Of a stretch of 64,000 bases of DNA, positions 41,985 through 54,087 are shown one piece after another. The stretch spans positions 263,624 through 327,623 of the forward strand of contig JAJOZX010005616.1 of the NCBI GenBank assembly GCA_023014485.1, read 5' to 3'. A program made the position numbers and the translations under genes. Under the pieces are notes generated by a model. The model was not told where the DNA came from. It ran no database searches and was given only the letters and a program-made list of their open reading frames with translations. Numbering within the stretch: the first letter of the stretch is position 1; each line of letters starts with the position of its first letter. This DNA comes from Bathynomus jamesi. Its lineage: Eukaryota; Arthropoda; Malacostraca; Isopoda; Cirolanidae.

Positions 41985-43544
41985 GCATGTGTCGAACGGG
42001 TAGGATTTAGACGACTACTTCAGGCTGCCGATCCGAAGTACACGATTCCTTCTGAGAAGTTTTTCAGGACGAACCTTATTCCAGACATGGCAAGCAAGGT
42101 GAAGGGAAAAGATCGAAGAATTGATGTCACAAATGAAGGAAGAGAAGAGGAAATTCTCCTTCACCACGGACATATGGAGCAGTCGAGCAAGTGACTCATA
42201 TATAAGCTTGACCTGTCACTTCGTCGGCCCAAATTTCGTACTCAAAAACATCATGTTGAATGTCTCTGTCTTCAACGAGGATCATACAGCAGAAAAAATT
42301 TCCACCAAAGTTCAAGAAATGATTCAAAGTTGGGGATTGTCCGAAGAAGCAACTTTTATGATCATGAGAGATAATGCAGCTAACATGCGAGCCGCTTTCA
42401 GACAAACAGGAATGGATAGTTTCGGTTGTTTGGCTCATACACTCCAACTGGTGATAAAGGATGGCTGCTTGAACCTCCCGAGCGTGGCTAATCTTTTGAC
42501 AAAGGCTCGGAAAATCGTCGGTCATTTTCGCCACTCTCCGCAAGCGACGCAGCGCCGACATCAAATTCAAAGAAGACTTAACTTGCCTCAACTGAAGCTG
42601 ATTCAAGATGTGCCAACCAGATGGAATTACACGCTGGAAATGTTGCAGCGATTCCTTTCCCAAAAGCAAGTTATCATTGAATATGACGTCGAATGGCCCT
42701 TGGAAAATACGTTGACTTCAACGCAATGGAAGCTTATGGTCAAGCTTATTGACGTGCTTGCTGTCCTCAAAACTGCAACGCTCAAAATCAGTGAGGAAAA
42801 CTCGCTTTTATCAGAAGTTTTACCTACAGTCAAATCTCTGTCAAAAGGAATCTGTGTAGCGTGCTCAGTGAATGATGCTGGTGTCAAGATTCTGAAGAGC
42901 CAGCTGGGCGATTCTCTCGAACAGAGATTTCGAGAGCATAATTCAAATGAGAAACTGCTGCTAGCCACAGCAGTTGATCCCCGATTCAAAAGAGCTGGGC
43001 TGATAGACGACGACATGCGAGAAAAGGCCAAGGAATTGTTGAGACAAGAGTTACGCAGTCACATGGAGGGGGCCCAACGAAAGCGTATTGGAGGTGCAAT
43101 TGCCGTGAAACGCCGCCGAAGTGGTCCGGTTTCTCCGTCCAAGAAAATCGCTCTTTGGGAAAACCTTTCCGATTCAGAAGGTAGCGATCTCGACAATCAC
43201 GTTCGTCCTATTCTAGTTGAAGAACCCAAACGAGGGATACGGACACGAGGTTCAGTGTCCCAGACGCACGAGTGGAAGCAGCCCTGGACGCCTATTGGTC
43301 GCAACCTCGGATCGTTGGGGATAGGGATCCATTCATTTTCTGGCGAGAACATTCTGCTGATTTCCCTGAGATTGCCAAAGTTGCTGAGAAGTGCATGAGC
43401 TGCCCGTCTGGATCAGTTGACTCTGAACGGCTTTTCTCAACGGCTGGAGATGTTATCAACGCGAAACGAGCCAACATCACCCTAATCAACGCTGAGGAAC
43501 AAATCATCCTCTCCAAAAATCTGAAGTTCCTCAGTTTTGATTAG
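41985..43544 (+). pseudogene. hAT transposase, catalytic and dimerisation domains
   Basis: Continues exon 2 after the nested element: VGFRRLLQAADPKYTIPS, then (frame from 42121) FSFTTDIWSSRASDSYISLT with the first catalytic Asp. MIMRDNAANMRAAFRQTG carries the second-Asp region, CLAHTLQLVIKDG follows, then DVPTRWNYTLEMLQRF and AVDPRFKRAGL. A frameshift near 42170 and another near 43255 lead to AALDAYWSQPRIVGDRDPF and SCPSGSVDSERLFSTAGDVI, the C-terminal dimerisation domain, ending at 43544. It resembles ZBED-type hAT transposases. With two stops upstream, two frameshifts and the nested element it is dead. Confidence 0.9.
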
Positions 43545-43798
43545 TGAGTGAACTGTTATACTGAGTTACACTTTTTTAATTACATTTTTGAATTACATAT
43601 TGTTTCCATTGAATGACTTTTATTTTGTGAATTCCATTTCTTCAAATATATGTTTAGAATTACAGTACACGCGTCGAATTACATTCTTTGAATCCTATTT
43701 TGATATTTTGGACAGATATCGGTATCGGCCGATACTTTGCTCTAACTATCGGTATACCGATACTTTGGGAATACTATCGGTCGGCCCCTAGTTTTAAA

Positions 43799-44570
43799 CC
43801 TTGTATATTTACTCGGATTATTTTTAATTTAACTTTTATTTTTTTCTTTATGCGTTCCACGGTTCCAGATTCATTGTCCTTCACTATCACATGTTTCGTT
43901 GCCCTGTGGTCATCCGAGAGATTTCTTTTACCGTTTACCTGATTTGATAGATAGTGTTAATCCCATTTCTTATGTAATTTCCCACTGCACGGAACCTGTT
44001 TTGCTCGGGGGTTCTCACCACTAGTGTTCTCGTTGTATGTGTTGGAGGATACCTAATAGTCGTGTAGTGTAAGCGATGTCGAAAATTTTTTTCCTAATTA
44101 GTTGGTAGTTTCACATTATGTTCTTGAATGCTCAGCCGTAATATTCGCTGACGGATGGTGGTAAAAATATTTTTTTCATTTTTTGCGGCTTCCTTATCTT
44201 GCATATGTTTTGCGGTTAATTAGATGAGAGAATTTGCATTTGGCTCCAAATTTACAGTACCCATATTTATAATAGAAATTACGTACAGTCGAATCTCTAT
44301 ATCAGCAGTTGCCTTTATGCATAATATCTGCATATGATTTCCTCCACCTTACTCGTCCAGACTTATTTTCTTTATTGATATCGCTTTCATTCCATTATCA
44401 TTTGGGAATTTCATTTATTTGTCGAGGTTTTCCTTTCTCCCTTTTCTCTCTATGTTAGTGTTTTGATCGTTGTTTTTTACTTCTATTTTTCTCTCTTTTG
44501 CATCTTTTCTCCGTAAATCTTGTACGTTCGTCATTTTCGTTCTTTCTTACGTCGGGTATGTCAGTATTTC
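43799..44570 (-). mobile_element. CCCH-finger LINE, minus-strand copy, 5' part
   Basis: The continuation of 35185-37943 beyond the hAT. On the minus strand near 44340-44180, CRYYA and YKYGYCKFGAKCKFSHL with KTYAR reproduce the zinc-finger array seen at 17265-17430 in broken frames. N-terminal Lys/Asn-rich sequence follows to about 44570. Confidence 0.7.
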
Positions 44571-44592
44571 TCCCTGCATTACATACAGCAAA

Positions 44593-44813
44593 ATACCTTT
44601 TCCCGTTTGTGTACCGTTCTTCAGTTAGCCTTCTTCAGTTAGCTTTATAAGGCTAACTAACGAAAATATCACGACCTAACCTAACCAATCGTTAGGTTAA
44701 CTGTACGCCCTTGACGATTGGTTAGGTTAGGTCATGATATTTTCGTTAGTTAGCCTTATAAAGCTAACTGAAGAAGGCTAACTGAAGAACGGTACACAAA
44801 CTGGAAAAGGTCC
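44593..44813. mobile_element. foldback element, family F2
   Basis: A 221-bp palindrome. The right arm ends CGGTACACAAACTGGAAAAG GTCC, and the left arm begins with the matching complement. The inner part has AACGAAAATATCACGACCTA and ACCTAACC, and the turn lies near 44700. The outer 25 bp equal the ends of the element at 59830-62445. Confidence 0.87.
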
Positions 44814-45126
44814 GAATTTACTGCAATTGTACATCCATCACAGAAGAATTTCAATCCTATAATTTGTTTTACATTTGTTATGAGAGAAATAATATTGTCA
44901 TCCCATTTCATACAACCAAAGTCGAGTAGATGTTGACAGAAATCACACGCTACGACCCTGGCCTGATTGGTGACAAAGTTGTCGAGTTTGCAGGGCTGCT
45001 TGATATTGATTACCCATTGCTCTGTTATTGAATACAGAATTCAGTGCAAAACATTTTGACTCATTTCTTAGTGTGTACACAAATGAGGGAGTGGGAAGAA
45101 CGCTTTAAAAATGTGTACCACACACG

Positions 45127-45173
<47 letters not shown>

Positions 45174-45433
45174 CGCAAGGGGGTTCTAAGCTCGTGCTCT
45201 TGAGTGCTCGTTTGTACGTGCTTGTTCCTGGAGGTTTCACGTGCGCCCTCCCGGCCCTAGCACCCAAGGATGATGGGGCTCGACCCTGCAGTCCTTGTCA
45301 TCCTTGGTCTTTTTCCACTTCGACTGTCCCCTCCACCCTTTCTTTTTCCTCTGTCTTTCCTCTCACTTTTTCTTTGTTTTTCCGCTGAGATATGCCCTTT
45401 TAAATAGAGGCGAATCGGTTCTTCCCGAACTTA

Positions 45434-45489
<56 letters not shown>
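44814..45489. other. spacer with (TA)n tracts
   Basis: TA tracts lie at 45130-45170 and 45437-45485. Between them is a GC-richer block (GCGCCCTCCCGGCCCTAGC) and pyrimidine-rich sequence. This may be a fragment of a retroposon 5' UTR, but I cannot show it. Confidence 0.5.
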
Positions 45490-45490
<1 letters not shown>

Positions 45491-45952
45491 GATGTATATG
45501 GTTGTAAATTTTAACTTGGTCCACAATCGATATAGACCGTGACTTATTTTTCGTGACAAGGTACTAGTACTGATGGATACCGTAATGAGATTGACTGTAT
45601 TCTCTGGATCTGATATGTTTGCGTGTCGGTTGTAAATGGATGTAGAGTGTGGCATATTTGTGGATGGTAGTCTGTTGTGACGTGATCCTCTGGATCCAGA
45701 GATTCTATCTCTGGTTTTGGATCGATGATTGATTGGTTTTGTTAAATTGGTCGTTGCCAATGTACACATTGTACAGGAAGTTGTTGCATAAATTTCTTAT
45801 GTTCTTGTGGTTCGGAACCCACGTAAAACTGTAGGTCCCCTCCGCCACCACGGAGGACATACACAATTACGAACACAGTTAGGTAGACCAGCCATGAGTG
45901 GATCCTAGGGTCTTTGTTGGTCTGAAACATTATAACATTATAACATTATAAC

Positions 45953-45957
<5 letters not shown>
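45490..45957 (+). repeat. dispersed SINE-like repeat (family R45), copy 2
   Basis: The second copy of 5468-5912 in the same orientation. It has an extra 27-bp block near 45550 and ends in three to four ATTATAAC units before a TA tract. It contains the B-box-like GTGGTTCGGAACCCACGT and GTAGGTCCCCTCCGCC. Confidence 0.82.
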
Positions 45958-45993
<36 letters not shown>

Positions 45994-47171
45994 AGGACAT
46001 ATAAGTCGTGTAATACCTGTATATATATATGTACACACCTCCGAATACCTAATATAATTTTTTCCACTCAGCCTATAGCATCACAACATCGCGACAAATC
46101 AAGCCAAAATCTAGTGTATAGAAGTCGTTCCACAAAGTTCACAACTCAGAATGGATCACAAACATAACTTCAGATTTCAAACAATCATCATAACAACATT
46201 CACCTTTAATTAAAAGGTAAATGAAAAGAAATGAATATCACCCAAAAGAAAATTTGTTCCCCCTAAATATAGGTGTTAAATAATAATTCAGATTCCTTTT
46301 CTCTCTAAATGGCGGAAGTATCGTTGCCTTTCTCAGGTACAGACCGCTTCTGTAAGCCCCAACTTAATCATATCCATAATAGTGCTTTCTAAACTTGAAG
46401 ATGGCCGATACGTAGAACCGAAACGTCATCAGTGTATTTATTCCAAAAAGGTTCACTATTAAAGTTGTGAGTTTATTTAATTCTAAAATAATTTTGTAAA
46501 AAGATGTAAAAGATGATAAATTTGCCATGATTCAGAAAGCTAAAAACAAAATAAATAATGATTATTAATATTAAGATTCGTATGTACTCATTTAAAAAGA
46601 TTTTATATTATCACTGGTACTACATACAGTATATATATTTTTATTTTTTTTAACATAGTGTACACATTTTTAAACACCTACTTAAGTTTACCTTAAAATT
46701 CGTTTTCTTTTTCCTGAATTTTTTTTTTATTTTTAAAATCTTTTATTGCATTTTTTTTTTTTTTTTTTTTATGAACGATATGAGGGGCATCTATTATAAA
46801 TTTTTTTTTCCGTCGAATTAACTTTGTTGATTATTATCCTAATAAATTTTATGGTGAAAACTCACAAGCGTCTATCGGAATGAAATATTTCGTACCATTT
46901 TGCACAAAGATGAAAAAAAAAATTATGAAAAAAGTTATGAATTTTACCTTACTACGATGTAAGCTTATATTCAATATCTAAGTTAATACCGAACATGATT
47001 TAGTGTGTGTGTGTATATATATTATATATACTGTGTATATACAGTATAACGTCATGGTAAGATAATATAAGGGTAAAGGAAAACATTAAAGGTTGTAAAT
47101 AGTCACGATTTGGAACCGAAAAAAGCATTAAGAAACAGTCAGGAAATTGAAGAGAAAATAGTGGAGAACAC
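45958..47171. other. AT-rich spacer
   Basis: A TA tract at 45958-45988, T runs near 46752-46770, no gene. At 46400-46430 the sequence GATGGCCGATACGTAG then ACCGAAACGTCATC recalls Penelope-type 3' regions but is too short to call. Confidence 0.5.
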
Positions 47172-47172
47172 A

Positions 47173-47211
<39 letters not shown>
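47172..47211. repeat. (GA)n microsatellite
   Basis: About 20 GA units; the overlapping Arg-Glu ORF is only this repeat. Confidence 0.93.
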
Positions 47212-47214
<3 letters not shown>

Positions 47215-47442
47215 ATCAAATTTATATGTTATACTTTTGAAAATTTGGTGTCTCGGCATCTGTTTGTATATCGTTGTATGTCTATCGTTTGTGTGTTCTT
47301 GGCTACCTTACGAAACCCGACAATCTTTAGGAAACACACAGAACTCATCGCGACACGAACGTGCGCGTAGCAACATTAACGGTGTTACCATAGTTTCAGA
47401 CTTTTTTACTGAAAATCATTACATATCATGAAAGAAAGCTTA

Positions 47443-47467
47443 GGTTAGGTTAGGTTAGGTTAGGTTA
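47443..47467. repeat. interstitial (TTAGG)n array
   Basis: Five uninterrupted copies of the pentamer TTAGG, the ancestral arthropod telomere unit, in GC-poor surroundings. Confidence 0.85.
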
Positions 47468-47547
47468 ATTAGATTATTAGATTAGGTTCAATGGCGCTAT
47501 CTAGAATTGAAAATGTGAAGATGTCGCGAGTTCGTAAGGTAAGAAAG

Positions 47548-47597
47548 CGCGCGCGCGCGCGCGTGTGTGTGTGTCTCTCTCTCTCTATATATATATA
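47548..47597. repeat. four-block compound repeat (GC)n(GT)n(CT)n(TA)n
   Basis: Successive pure blocks of GC, GT, CT and TA dinucleotides with no spacer, at the 3' side of a minus-strand LINE end. Confidence 0.93.
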
Positions 47598-47755
47598 CAC
47601 TTTATAACTTTGTGTTACTTTGTGTGGGTTCGAACGACGGTTCAGGATCGACCTGCGGTTGACCCCTCTGCAGCATCCCGCCTCATTTGCGGGATTTGGT
47701 GAAGGAGGGAATTGCTGGCTGATCTCCCCCTGCCCTCGTAGCCCTCGTAATGTGT
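47598..47755 (-). mobile_element. 5'-truncated CR1-like LINE, 3' end only (family L63)
   Basis: Matches 20862-21075 and the end of 62866-63310. In minus sense the repeat-rich 3' UTR ends in two copies of a CACAAAGTAA-like unit. It is the shortest of the three copies. Confidence 0.8.
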
Positions 47756-47759
47756 AAAA

Positions 47760-49210
47760 TAAATTCATTCCATATACACAGTATAATATTTTAGGCCTGT
47801 GTTTCTATTTGTCTATTTGAGTCTAAATGTGTTTACCAGCGGTTTCCGGGAGCTTTTTCTGTTGCATATTGCGCGCGTATATCTTTTTATTTGCAGAAAT
47901 GATAAAGGAGAGAGTTTCTCTCTGCTCTCATCCTTTTCTCGTAACTTCCCAAATGTCTGATGTCAGACATTCGCGAGCCTGACTCTTTTGCAGTAACATT
48001 TAAAGTTTAGGGATTCGAATAAAGGCGTTGGTACCTTCTTCCTCCGAGTACTTTGCCCTATAACCTTGGTTTTCCATCTTGTCCAGGAACAACATTTTCG
48101 CCTTTTAATTACGTTTCTTACAAGGTGTAAAAACATTTTCAGAATATATTATACAATCTGTACGTCCTAATGTCTTATTAGTTTCTTATTTTGCTGTACC
48201 GACTGTGTTCTCTCTTTGAGAGTGCGAGTTTATATGCAGAAAGGGATGTTCTTTGCAATACGTCATTATCTTTGGTTTTCCTATACGCGCGGACGCATTA
48301 TCTATAAAGAATAGACACGAAGCTTAAGGAATAAATATAAAGCTTCTCTCCGGACGAAGCTTTAATCGTTAATTTTACGCATCTTCTCGTCTTGATTAAT
48401 TAAAGCCTTTTCTTATACGATCATTATGGTAGATGTGTCTCTTTCACTGCGAAGCTTATTTCAAGCGCGTCGTCAGTTGTTACTCAGATAAACATATTCA
48501 GATCTCGTGTTCTTTTTTTATCGATTTTATGATTTGTTTATGAAGTTCTATAGTCTATCGCCACATCTGAGCAAATGTCTATTTGTAGACAACCTCTTTT
48601 ACGTAATAACTTTTCCTTACGTCTTGGTTATCTACCTTCTTAATTTATTTTCTTTAACAAAAAGAGGAGAAAACACTATAGCCTACTATAGGCCTACCTT
48701 TATTTCATGCTTTAGTTCTATGACATAGGATTTAATTTTGTTCCTTGTTTTAACTATGCTCAAGGAAATTCTAGGCTGCATATTTCGTTCACTGATATAT
48801 GTTCTTTGTACCCCGTAATTTGGACAGCTGGAGATCTATCTCCCTATTATCTTTTGTGCATGCAGAGAGTTTCCAATCTATGCAACATGCGTGCATGCAT
48901 GCTTATTTCTCTGTAATATGTAATATTTCTATTTTGGCACTGTGTCTCTGTACAGGAATCTTTCTTGGATGATTCATTGACTGAAAGGAACCAAGCGTTT
49001 TCTGCCCTGAAACCACCTTTATTTTTGGGGTAAACAGTTCGTTTACTTTCATATGAAAGTTGTTTTGTACCTATAATCATCTTGTCAGAGCATTTACGAG
49101 ATGGTAAGGTAAAGCCATGCACGAGGTGGCAAAGATTTTAGTGTGGTTCCACTGTTTTGCTTGTAAGAAAAGTGTTTGTTTGGGTATTTATGGCCTTTCT
49201 GAGAAATTAT

Positions 49211-49246
<36 letters not shown>

Positions 49247-49540
49247 ACAAAAGTTTTACTTTCTTGATAAGATTTTGGTCATTCTATCGACACAACATTT
49301 TCAAAATTATACATTTCCAGTGTTCGCTCATTATACTTGCTTCAATATAATTCTCACCACATCATTCATTCTGTATACACTGAATAAATAAAGAGATAAA
49401 TAGATAAATAGACACTTCGTAAATTTAAAATAAATTATAATTAATTAAGCGTATAAATACATACATTTGGAGTCTCTCTTTTATGCGCATTGTGGTCCAC
49501 TATTTGCTACAAAATAAATAGATACAAACAAAAATTCTTT
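47760..49540. other. unique spacer
   Basis: A (GT)n tract lies at 49212-49245. Short ORFs occur but show no recognisable domain, splice sites or conservation that I can judge. Confidence 0.5.
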
Positions 49541-49545
49541 CAAAT

Positions 49546-49548
<3 letters not shown>

Positions 49549-49592
<44 letters not shown>

Positions 49593-49638
49593 CTGTATAT
49601 AGATGTCAATCCATGCGCGCACACGATGTTAACTATGC

Positions 49639-49696
<58 letters not shown>
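49549..49696. repeat. (TA)n microsatellites
   Basis: Tracts at 49549-49591 and 49641-49696, with a weaker GT tract following at 49999-50026. Confidence 0.93.
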
Positions 49697-49700
<4 letters not shown>

Positions 49701-49995
49701 TTGCTTAACAAATAAAATATATTTTTTCCTATTATATAAATTAGTAATTTGTTACGATTGCATGTTAGTTCCGACACGCAAGTTATCATGGCTACCAACA
49801 TTAGTCCAGATTTGACATTTAAATCTAATTGTTTTTCGTATATATATATATTATTCGTAAAATAATATATGCATAAATTGTTATATACATAAAATATAAG
49901 GTTTTTATATTTATTTATAGCATAATGGCATTCAATTATTTAAATTATATTAAGTCTTTCTTTTATTGGGATGTATTTCAAATTTGATTCAATGG

Positions 49996-50030
<35 letters not shown>

Positions 50031-50183
50031 CCCTAAAAGGATGGAACTTATATCATTTGAGTGTTATTTAAGCTACTCTAATGAACGAATTATACATATT
50101 TATTTACTGAAAATTGGGGCGTTAATTTGAAAATGAGCGAAAAATTACGAACCATTTTTCCTTTTTAAGTTTTCTTCCAAATG

Positions 50184-50286
<103 letters not shown>

Positions 50287-50561
50287 GTCTCTGAGTTGAG
50301 AGAAGGCTTTTTTTTTTATAATAGTAAAAAAAATTCTCGCACTCCAAAGAGGTTAAAACTGAACTGTTTCGAGCAGAGAATAACTACCGGTTATAAAGTC
50401 AGCTTACGACGCTAAATAGATCTTAAATGCCTTCGAAACTGTTCTGACTAGAGAGAGTACTCGCTAAAAGGGCTAAAAGGAGTTTTAACCAAAAATAATA
50501 TGCTAAAATTTGCATATTACCTAACGTTAACTAACATTAACAGGGGCTAATAGATGTTCGC

Positions 50562-50566
<5 letters not shown>

Positions 50567-50619
<53 letters not shown>
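50567..50619. repeat. (TA)n microsatellite
   Basis: An uninterrupted TA tract. Confidence 0.93.
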
Positions 50620-50622
<3 letters not shown>

Positions 50623-51450
50623 GTAAAATAAGTAAATTTTAACTTAACAATGATAAAAATATTAACATTTATACACATTTGTTAAAATTATTTTTTGATA
50701 CAGAAGACTGCTTACATTTTAATTAAGCAAAATTCTAACCCACGTTTGCTGATTTGAAATCATTTTTTTTATTTTTTATTTTTTTTTAATATTTAAAATA
50801 TACACATATTTTGGAACGAATATTCTTGAAAATAGTGTAAGAGCGACCAATTAAATTTATTTTTACATTTTATATGTATAAGGTTGACTAAAATGGTGGT
50901 AGTGGGTGGGTGGGGGGGGCTGGGGGGAAGGGGGGTTATAAGTACAGTGCGTTGTTTTAAAAGTGTGGTGTTGTTTTAAAGTAAATAATGCGTCGTTGTT
51001 GTTTTTAAGTAAACGTGCATTCAAAACTCGTATCCACCACACACACACACACACACACAAATGTGTATTTGGTAGTGTGTATATGTCAAAATAATTTGTT
51101 GATGAAATGTAAAGATGATAACTCGTAAATCCGTGCACGCAACATTTGTCGAATAATTTGAACGCATAATTTTGTGTGTGAAGGAAAATAATAAACACGT
51201 TTTGCGAGTTGTATAATTTTGTATAATTTCACATTTACCTTTTTTCTTTTATTCTTTTTTTTTTTTAATGTGTGGGTGCGAAAAAGTATTTATTATTCAG
51301 ATTTATTTACTTTTCAACACTCCTTATTTTCGAAAACACAAAATCTCCGAGTAATAATTTAAGAAGCATATAATTTTTCTGCACTGACAATACACCTATC
51401 ATTTACACTAATTCACACACACACACACACACGCACACACGCACACACGT

Positions 51451-51482
<32 letters not shown>

Positions 51483-51772
51483 ATAAATTTGACACGTTCT
51501 CCATACGAATTTCCGCCCATAATTTATTCAAAGCCTTTCCCAAATGTGGAACCTCGTAATAATAGATTTTTTTCTCAATTAAAATTTCAATTAGCAATAA
51601 TCAATATAAAAACCATTCCTATAAAGCCGATAGAGCTGCATGGGTCTCTTTCCTCTATACATGCGGACACCTTCATATATAGATACTGATTTGTGATGTG
51701 TGTGGCTGTCAATCACCAAATGTGTTTCCGATAAATATCATATTTCATGAAAAAAAAAAGAATTGATTTGTA

Positions 51773-51820
<48 letters not shown>

Positions 51821-52107
51821 GCAGTTTACAGGAACGTGAGAAACTGAATTAAAGCGAATAACTTCTTGTGCCATCCAAGATTCGTAAATTTGAACCTAAT
51901 GTTTTCCACTGTAAGATAAGTTATTAATAATACGTCGGGGGGAAATAATGACCCGCATGCAATGTTGGATTGACGCGGGGTAATGTCTTTTATAAAGGCG
52001 CAGGTCTGATGGAAACCATAAAACCTAAAGGTTAGACTTCTATTTACCAAACCCATGCAGCAGTGAATGTACCAAGCCCCTTCAGTCAAAAAATAAAAAA
52101 AGATATA

Positions 52108-52149
<42 letters not shown>

Positions 52150-53082
52150 ATATATATATATGCAGCTACGTATTCTGAACCATAAAAAATAACTTTAGAT
52201 TTCTTTAAAACGATTTTTTTTAAAAGTTAATTAGGCCTATAAAATAATTTCCTTTTTTAGGCGATATATGACAAGTTAATATTTAAAGCGTTTTGCGCAT
52301 CATGTACTTTAAAAGATTTGAGGCTGCCTTCGAATTAAATTCAGTATTAGCATTGTTCTTTTTAACTCAAAACGTATAAATTTATATATATTTAATTAAA
52401 AGAATCTCTACAATTCATCAGAATACACACACACACACACACACACTCGTGTGTGTGTGTATATATATATATATATAATTTTTTTGGCTTGTTTCATTGT
52501 TCCGTCTTATATATACTTTATTGCATTTCATTTTATAAATATTATTTTATACTTTTTTCTTTATTTATTTTTAAAGTTTTTTATTGCCTTTTTTTTTTTG
52601 TTAACTTCTTTCTTTTATCTGAGAAGGCAGATCGGAGCTACTGAGCTTTGCTGTCCAATCGGCTTAAATCAATATGTGGGAGAATATATTAGTGAAGAAA
52701 CACTGTCATTTCTCCCCCAATGATACAGACACCGTTCAGATATCTTACAATTAGCCCCGAGTCACTTCGACGATAGCAGCTCCTGCTACCATAAACCTTC
52801 TTCAGACCCGCCTACTAAATACAGCGTTCATTCGCGCCTACGGGGTTGTGATTGTAGGTGTCGAAGGTTTGAAAATTGGGGGTTGTGAATCAGATTTGAG
52901 GGAGAAGCACCTTGTGGGAGGGGAGTAAGGTTGTTAATGAAAGACTACTGACGAACAAAAAAAGAAAGAAAAAAAGGAAAAATTTGTAGTTTTTATTTTT
53001 CAAAAAAGATTTTGATTTTAAAACCTTCAAAATGTAAAACCGATCTCTCGCTCTCGCTATATTTTTGGAGGAAGAACTGTCG

Positions 53083-53120
<38 letters not shown>

Positions 53121-53274
53121 TCTATATATATATATAGCTTCACTATTTTTATTTTCAAATATTTTTTAAGAGTTTCGGGTTTCTAATAGACAATGGTTGA
53201 GGATAGTTATTGTACCTACTAAAAGAGGAAAGAGATATGAGAGAGAGAGCTTAAAAAGCAAAATGATGGAAAGA

Positions 53275-53315
<41 letters not shown>

Positions 53316-53640
53316 GTTGTTGTTGTATGCTTTAATTACAAACCTAGGATTTCCGTGTCTGTTTTCTGCAAGCTAATATTTTATCTGAATTATTATATAT
53401 ATATATATCACACACTGTATGTGTTGTGTGCGCCTTGTTCCGATATTAACCGTTTTAAATGTTCTTTATCTCGCCGAGAAATGACTATAAACTGTAATCA
53501 GAGTTTTTAAAGTTAATTATTGTTTATAAAATGTGGCGGTAACTATTTTCGAAATGTATTTAGAAAAGAAACGGTTGTAATTAATAATATTTTGGAAAAT
53601 GAAAAAGTTCTCAAAGAATTTCGAAATAGAGAGAGGAGAA
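50620..53640. other. AT-rich spacer with many short microsatellites
   Basis: No gene seen. Contains a G-rich block (50900-50936), (CA)n at 51035-51059 and 51413-51450, (TA)n(GA)n at 51773-51822, TA tracts at 52111-52161 and 53085-53137, (CA)n/(GT)n/(TA)n at 52424-52477 and (CT)n at 53279-53312. Confidence 0.6.
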
Positions 53641-53645
53641 ATGCT

Positions 53646-53661
53646 ACGCGCGCGCGCGCAC

Positions 53662-53716
<55 letters not shown>
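53646..53716. repeat. compound (CG)n(CA)n(TA)n microsatellite
   Basis: CG and CA dinucleotides pass into TA directly upstream of a tRNA-headed SINE. Confidence 0.93.
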
Positions 53717-53718
53717 CA

Positions 53719-53850
53719 CGCGCCTCGGTGGTGTAGTGGTTAGCATCACCGACTACGACTCCATCAGTCCCGGGATCGAGACCCGGTGACAGCAGCCGGC
53801 GCGCAGCAAAAGCCAGCTGTTCATTCTTTCACACAATAAAAAAAGTGGTT
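53719..53850 (+). mobile_element. tRNA-derived SINE, family 3
   Basis: A box TGGTGTAGTGG, B box GGGATCGAGACCC, then a short GC-rich body (CAGCCGGCGCGCAGC) and an A-rich end near 53848. The head resembles family 1 but the body differs. Confidence 0.75.
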
Positions 53851-53862
53851 GGTAGATAAAAG

Positions 53863-54021
53863 GGTACCCTGGGTGGACTAGTAGTTAAGACGCTGGGCTG
53901 CTGGTGGGGCGTGATTCGGATTCCACGTTAAACTGTAGGTCTAAGGTGGAGTGAAAAGATTGACCTTTGTTTTGCTTCCGCCCGAATTGTTCATTCTAAC
54001 AAAGACCAAAGGTTATCAAAG

Positions 54022-54023
<2 letters not shown>
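53863..54023 (+). mobile_element. tRNA-derived SINE carrying the shared B-box module
   Basis: A box TGGACTAGTAG at 53874, then GTGATTCGGATTCCACGT as the B box and AAACTGTAGGTCT, the same join found behind the 5S heads. It ends CTAACAAAGACC, then a TA tract. This copy shows the module in a normal tRNA context. Confidence 0.78.

Positions 54024-54070
<47 letters not shown>
54024..54070. repeat. (TA)n microsatellite
   Basis: TA tract between two SINEs. Confidence 0.93.
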
Positions 54071-54074
<4 letters not shown>

Positions 54075-54087
54075 GAAGTAAGATACC

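Larger units (their letters stand above)
37944..43790 (+). mobile_element. autonomous-type hAT element with nested insertions
   Basis: Ends TAGGCATCGACCG (37944) and its partner CGGTCGGCCCCTA (43790) are flanked by exact 8-bp duplications GTTTTAAA (37936-37943 and 43791-43798). Subterminal palindromes TATCGGTATCGG and CCGATACC occur at both ends. It carries a BED-finger exon and a large transposase exon. Two younger elements sit inside: a mariner in the intron and a long-TIR element in the coding region. It interrupts a minus-strand LINE. Confidence 0.93.

Noticed and set aside
46395..46430. Penelope-like element 3' end
   Set aside because: Only a short GATGGCC...CCGAAACGTC resemblance; no RT or GIY-YIG domain or second copy nearby.
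48507..48728. Hydrophobic ORF at 48507-48728, possible membrane protein
   Set aside because: T-rich DNA gives Phe/Leu-rich translations by chance; no start context, splice sites or homologous motif.
51826..52089. Possible host exon in the minus-strand ORF at 51826-52089
   Set aside because: No recognised domain, no convincing splice sites, and composition like the surrounding spacer.
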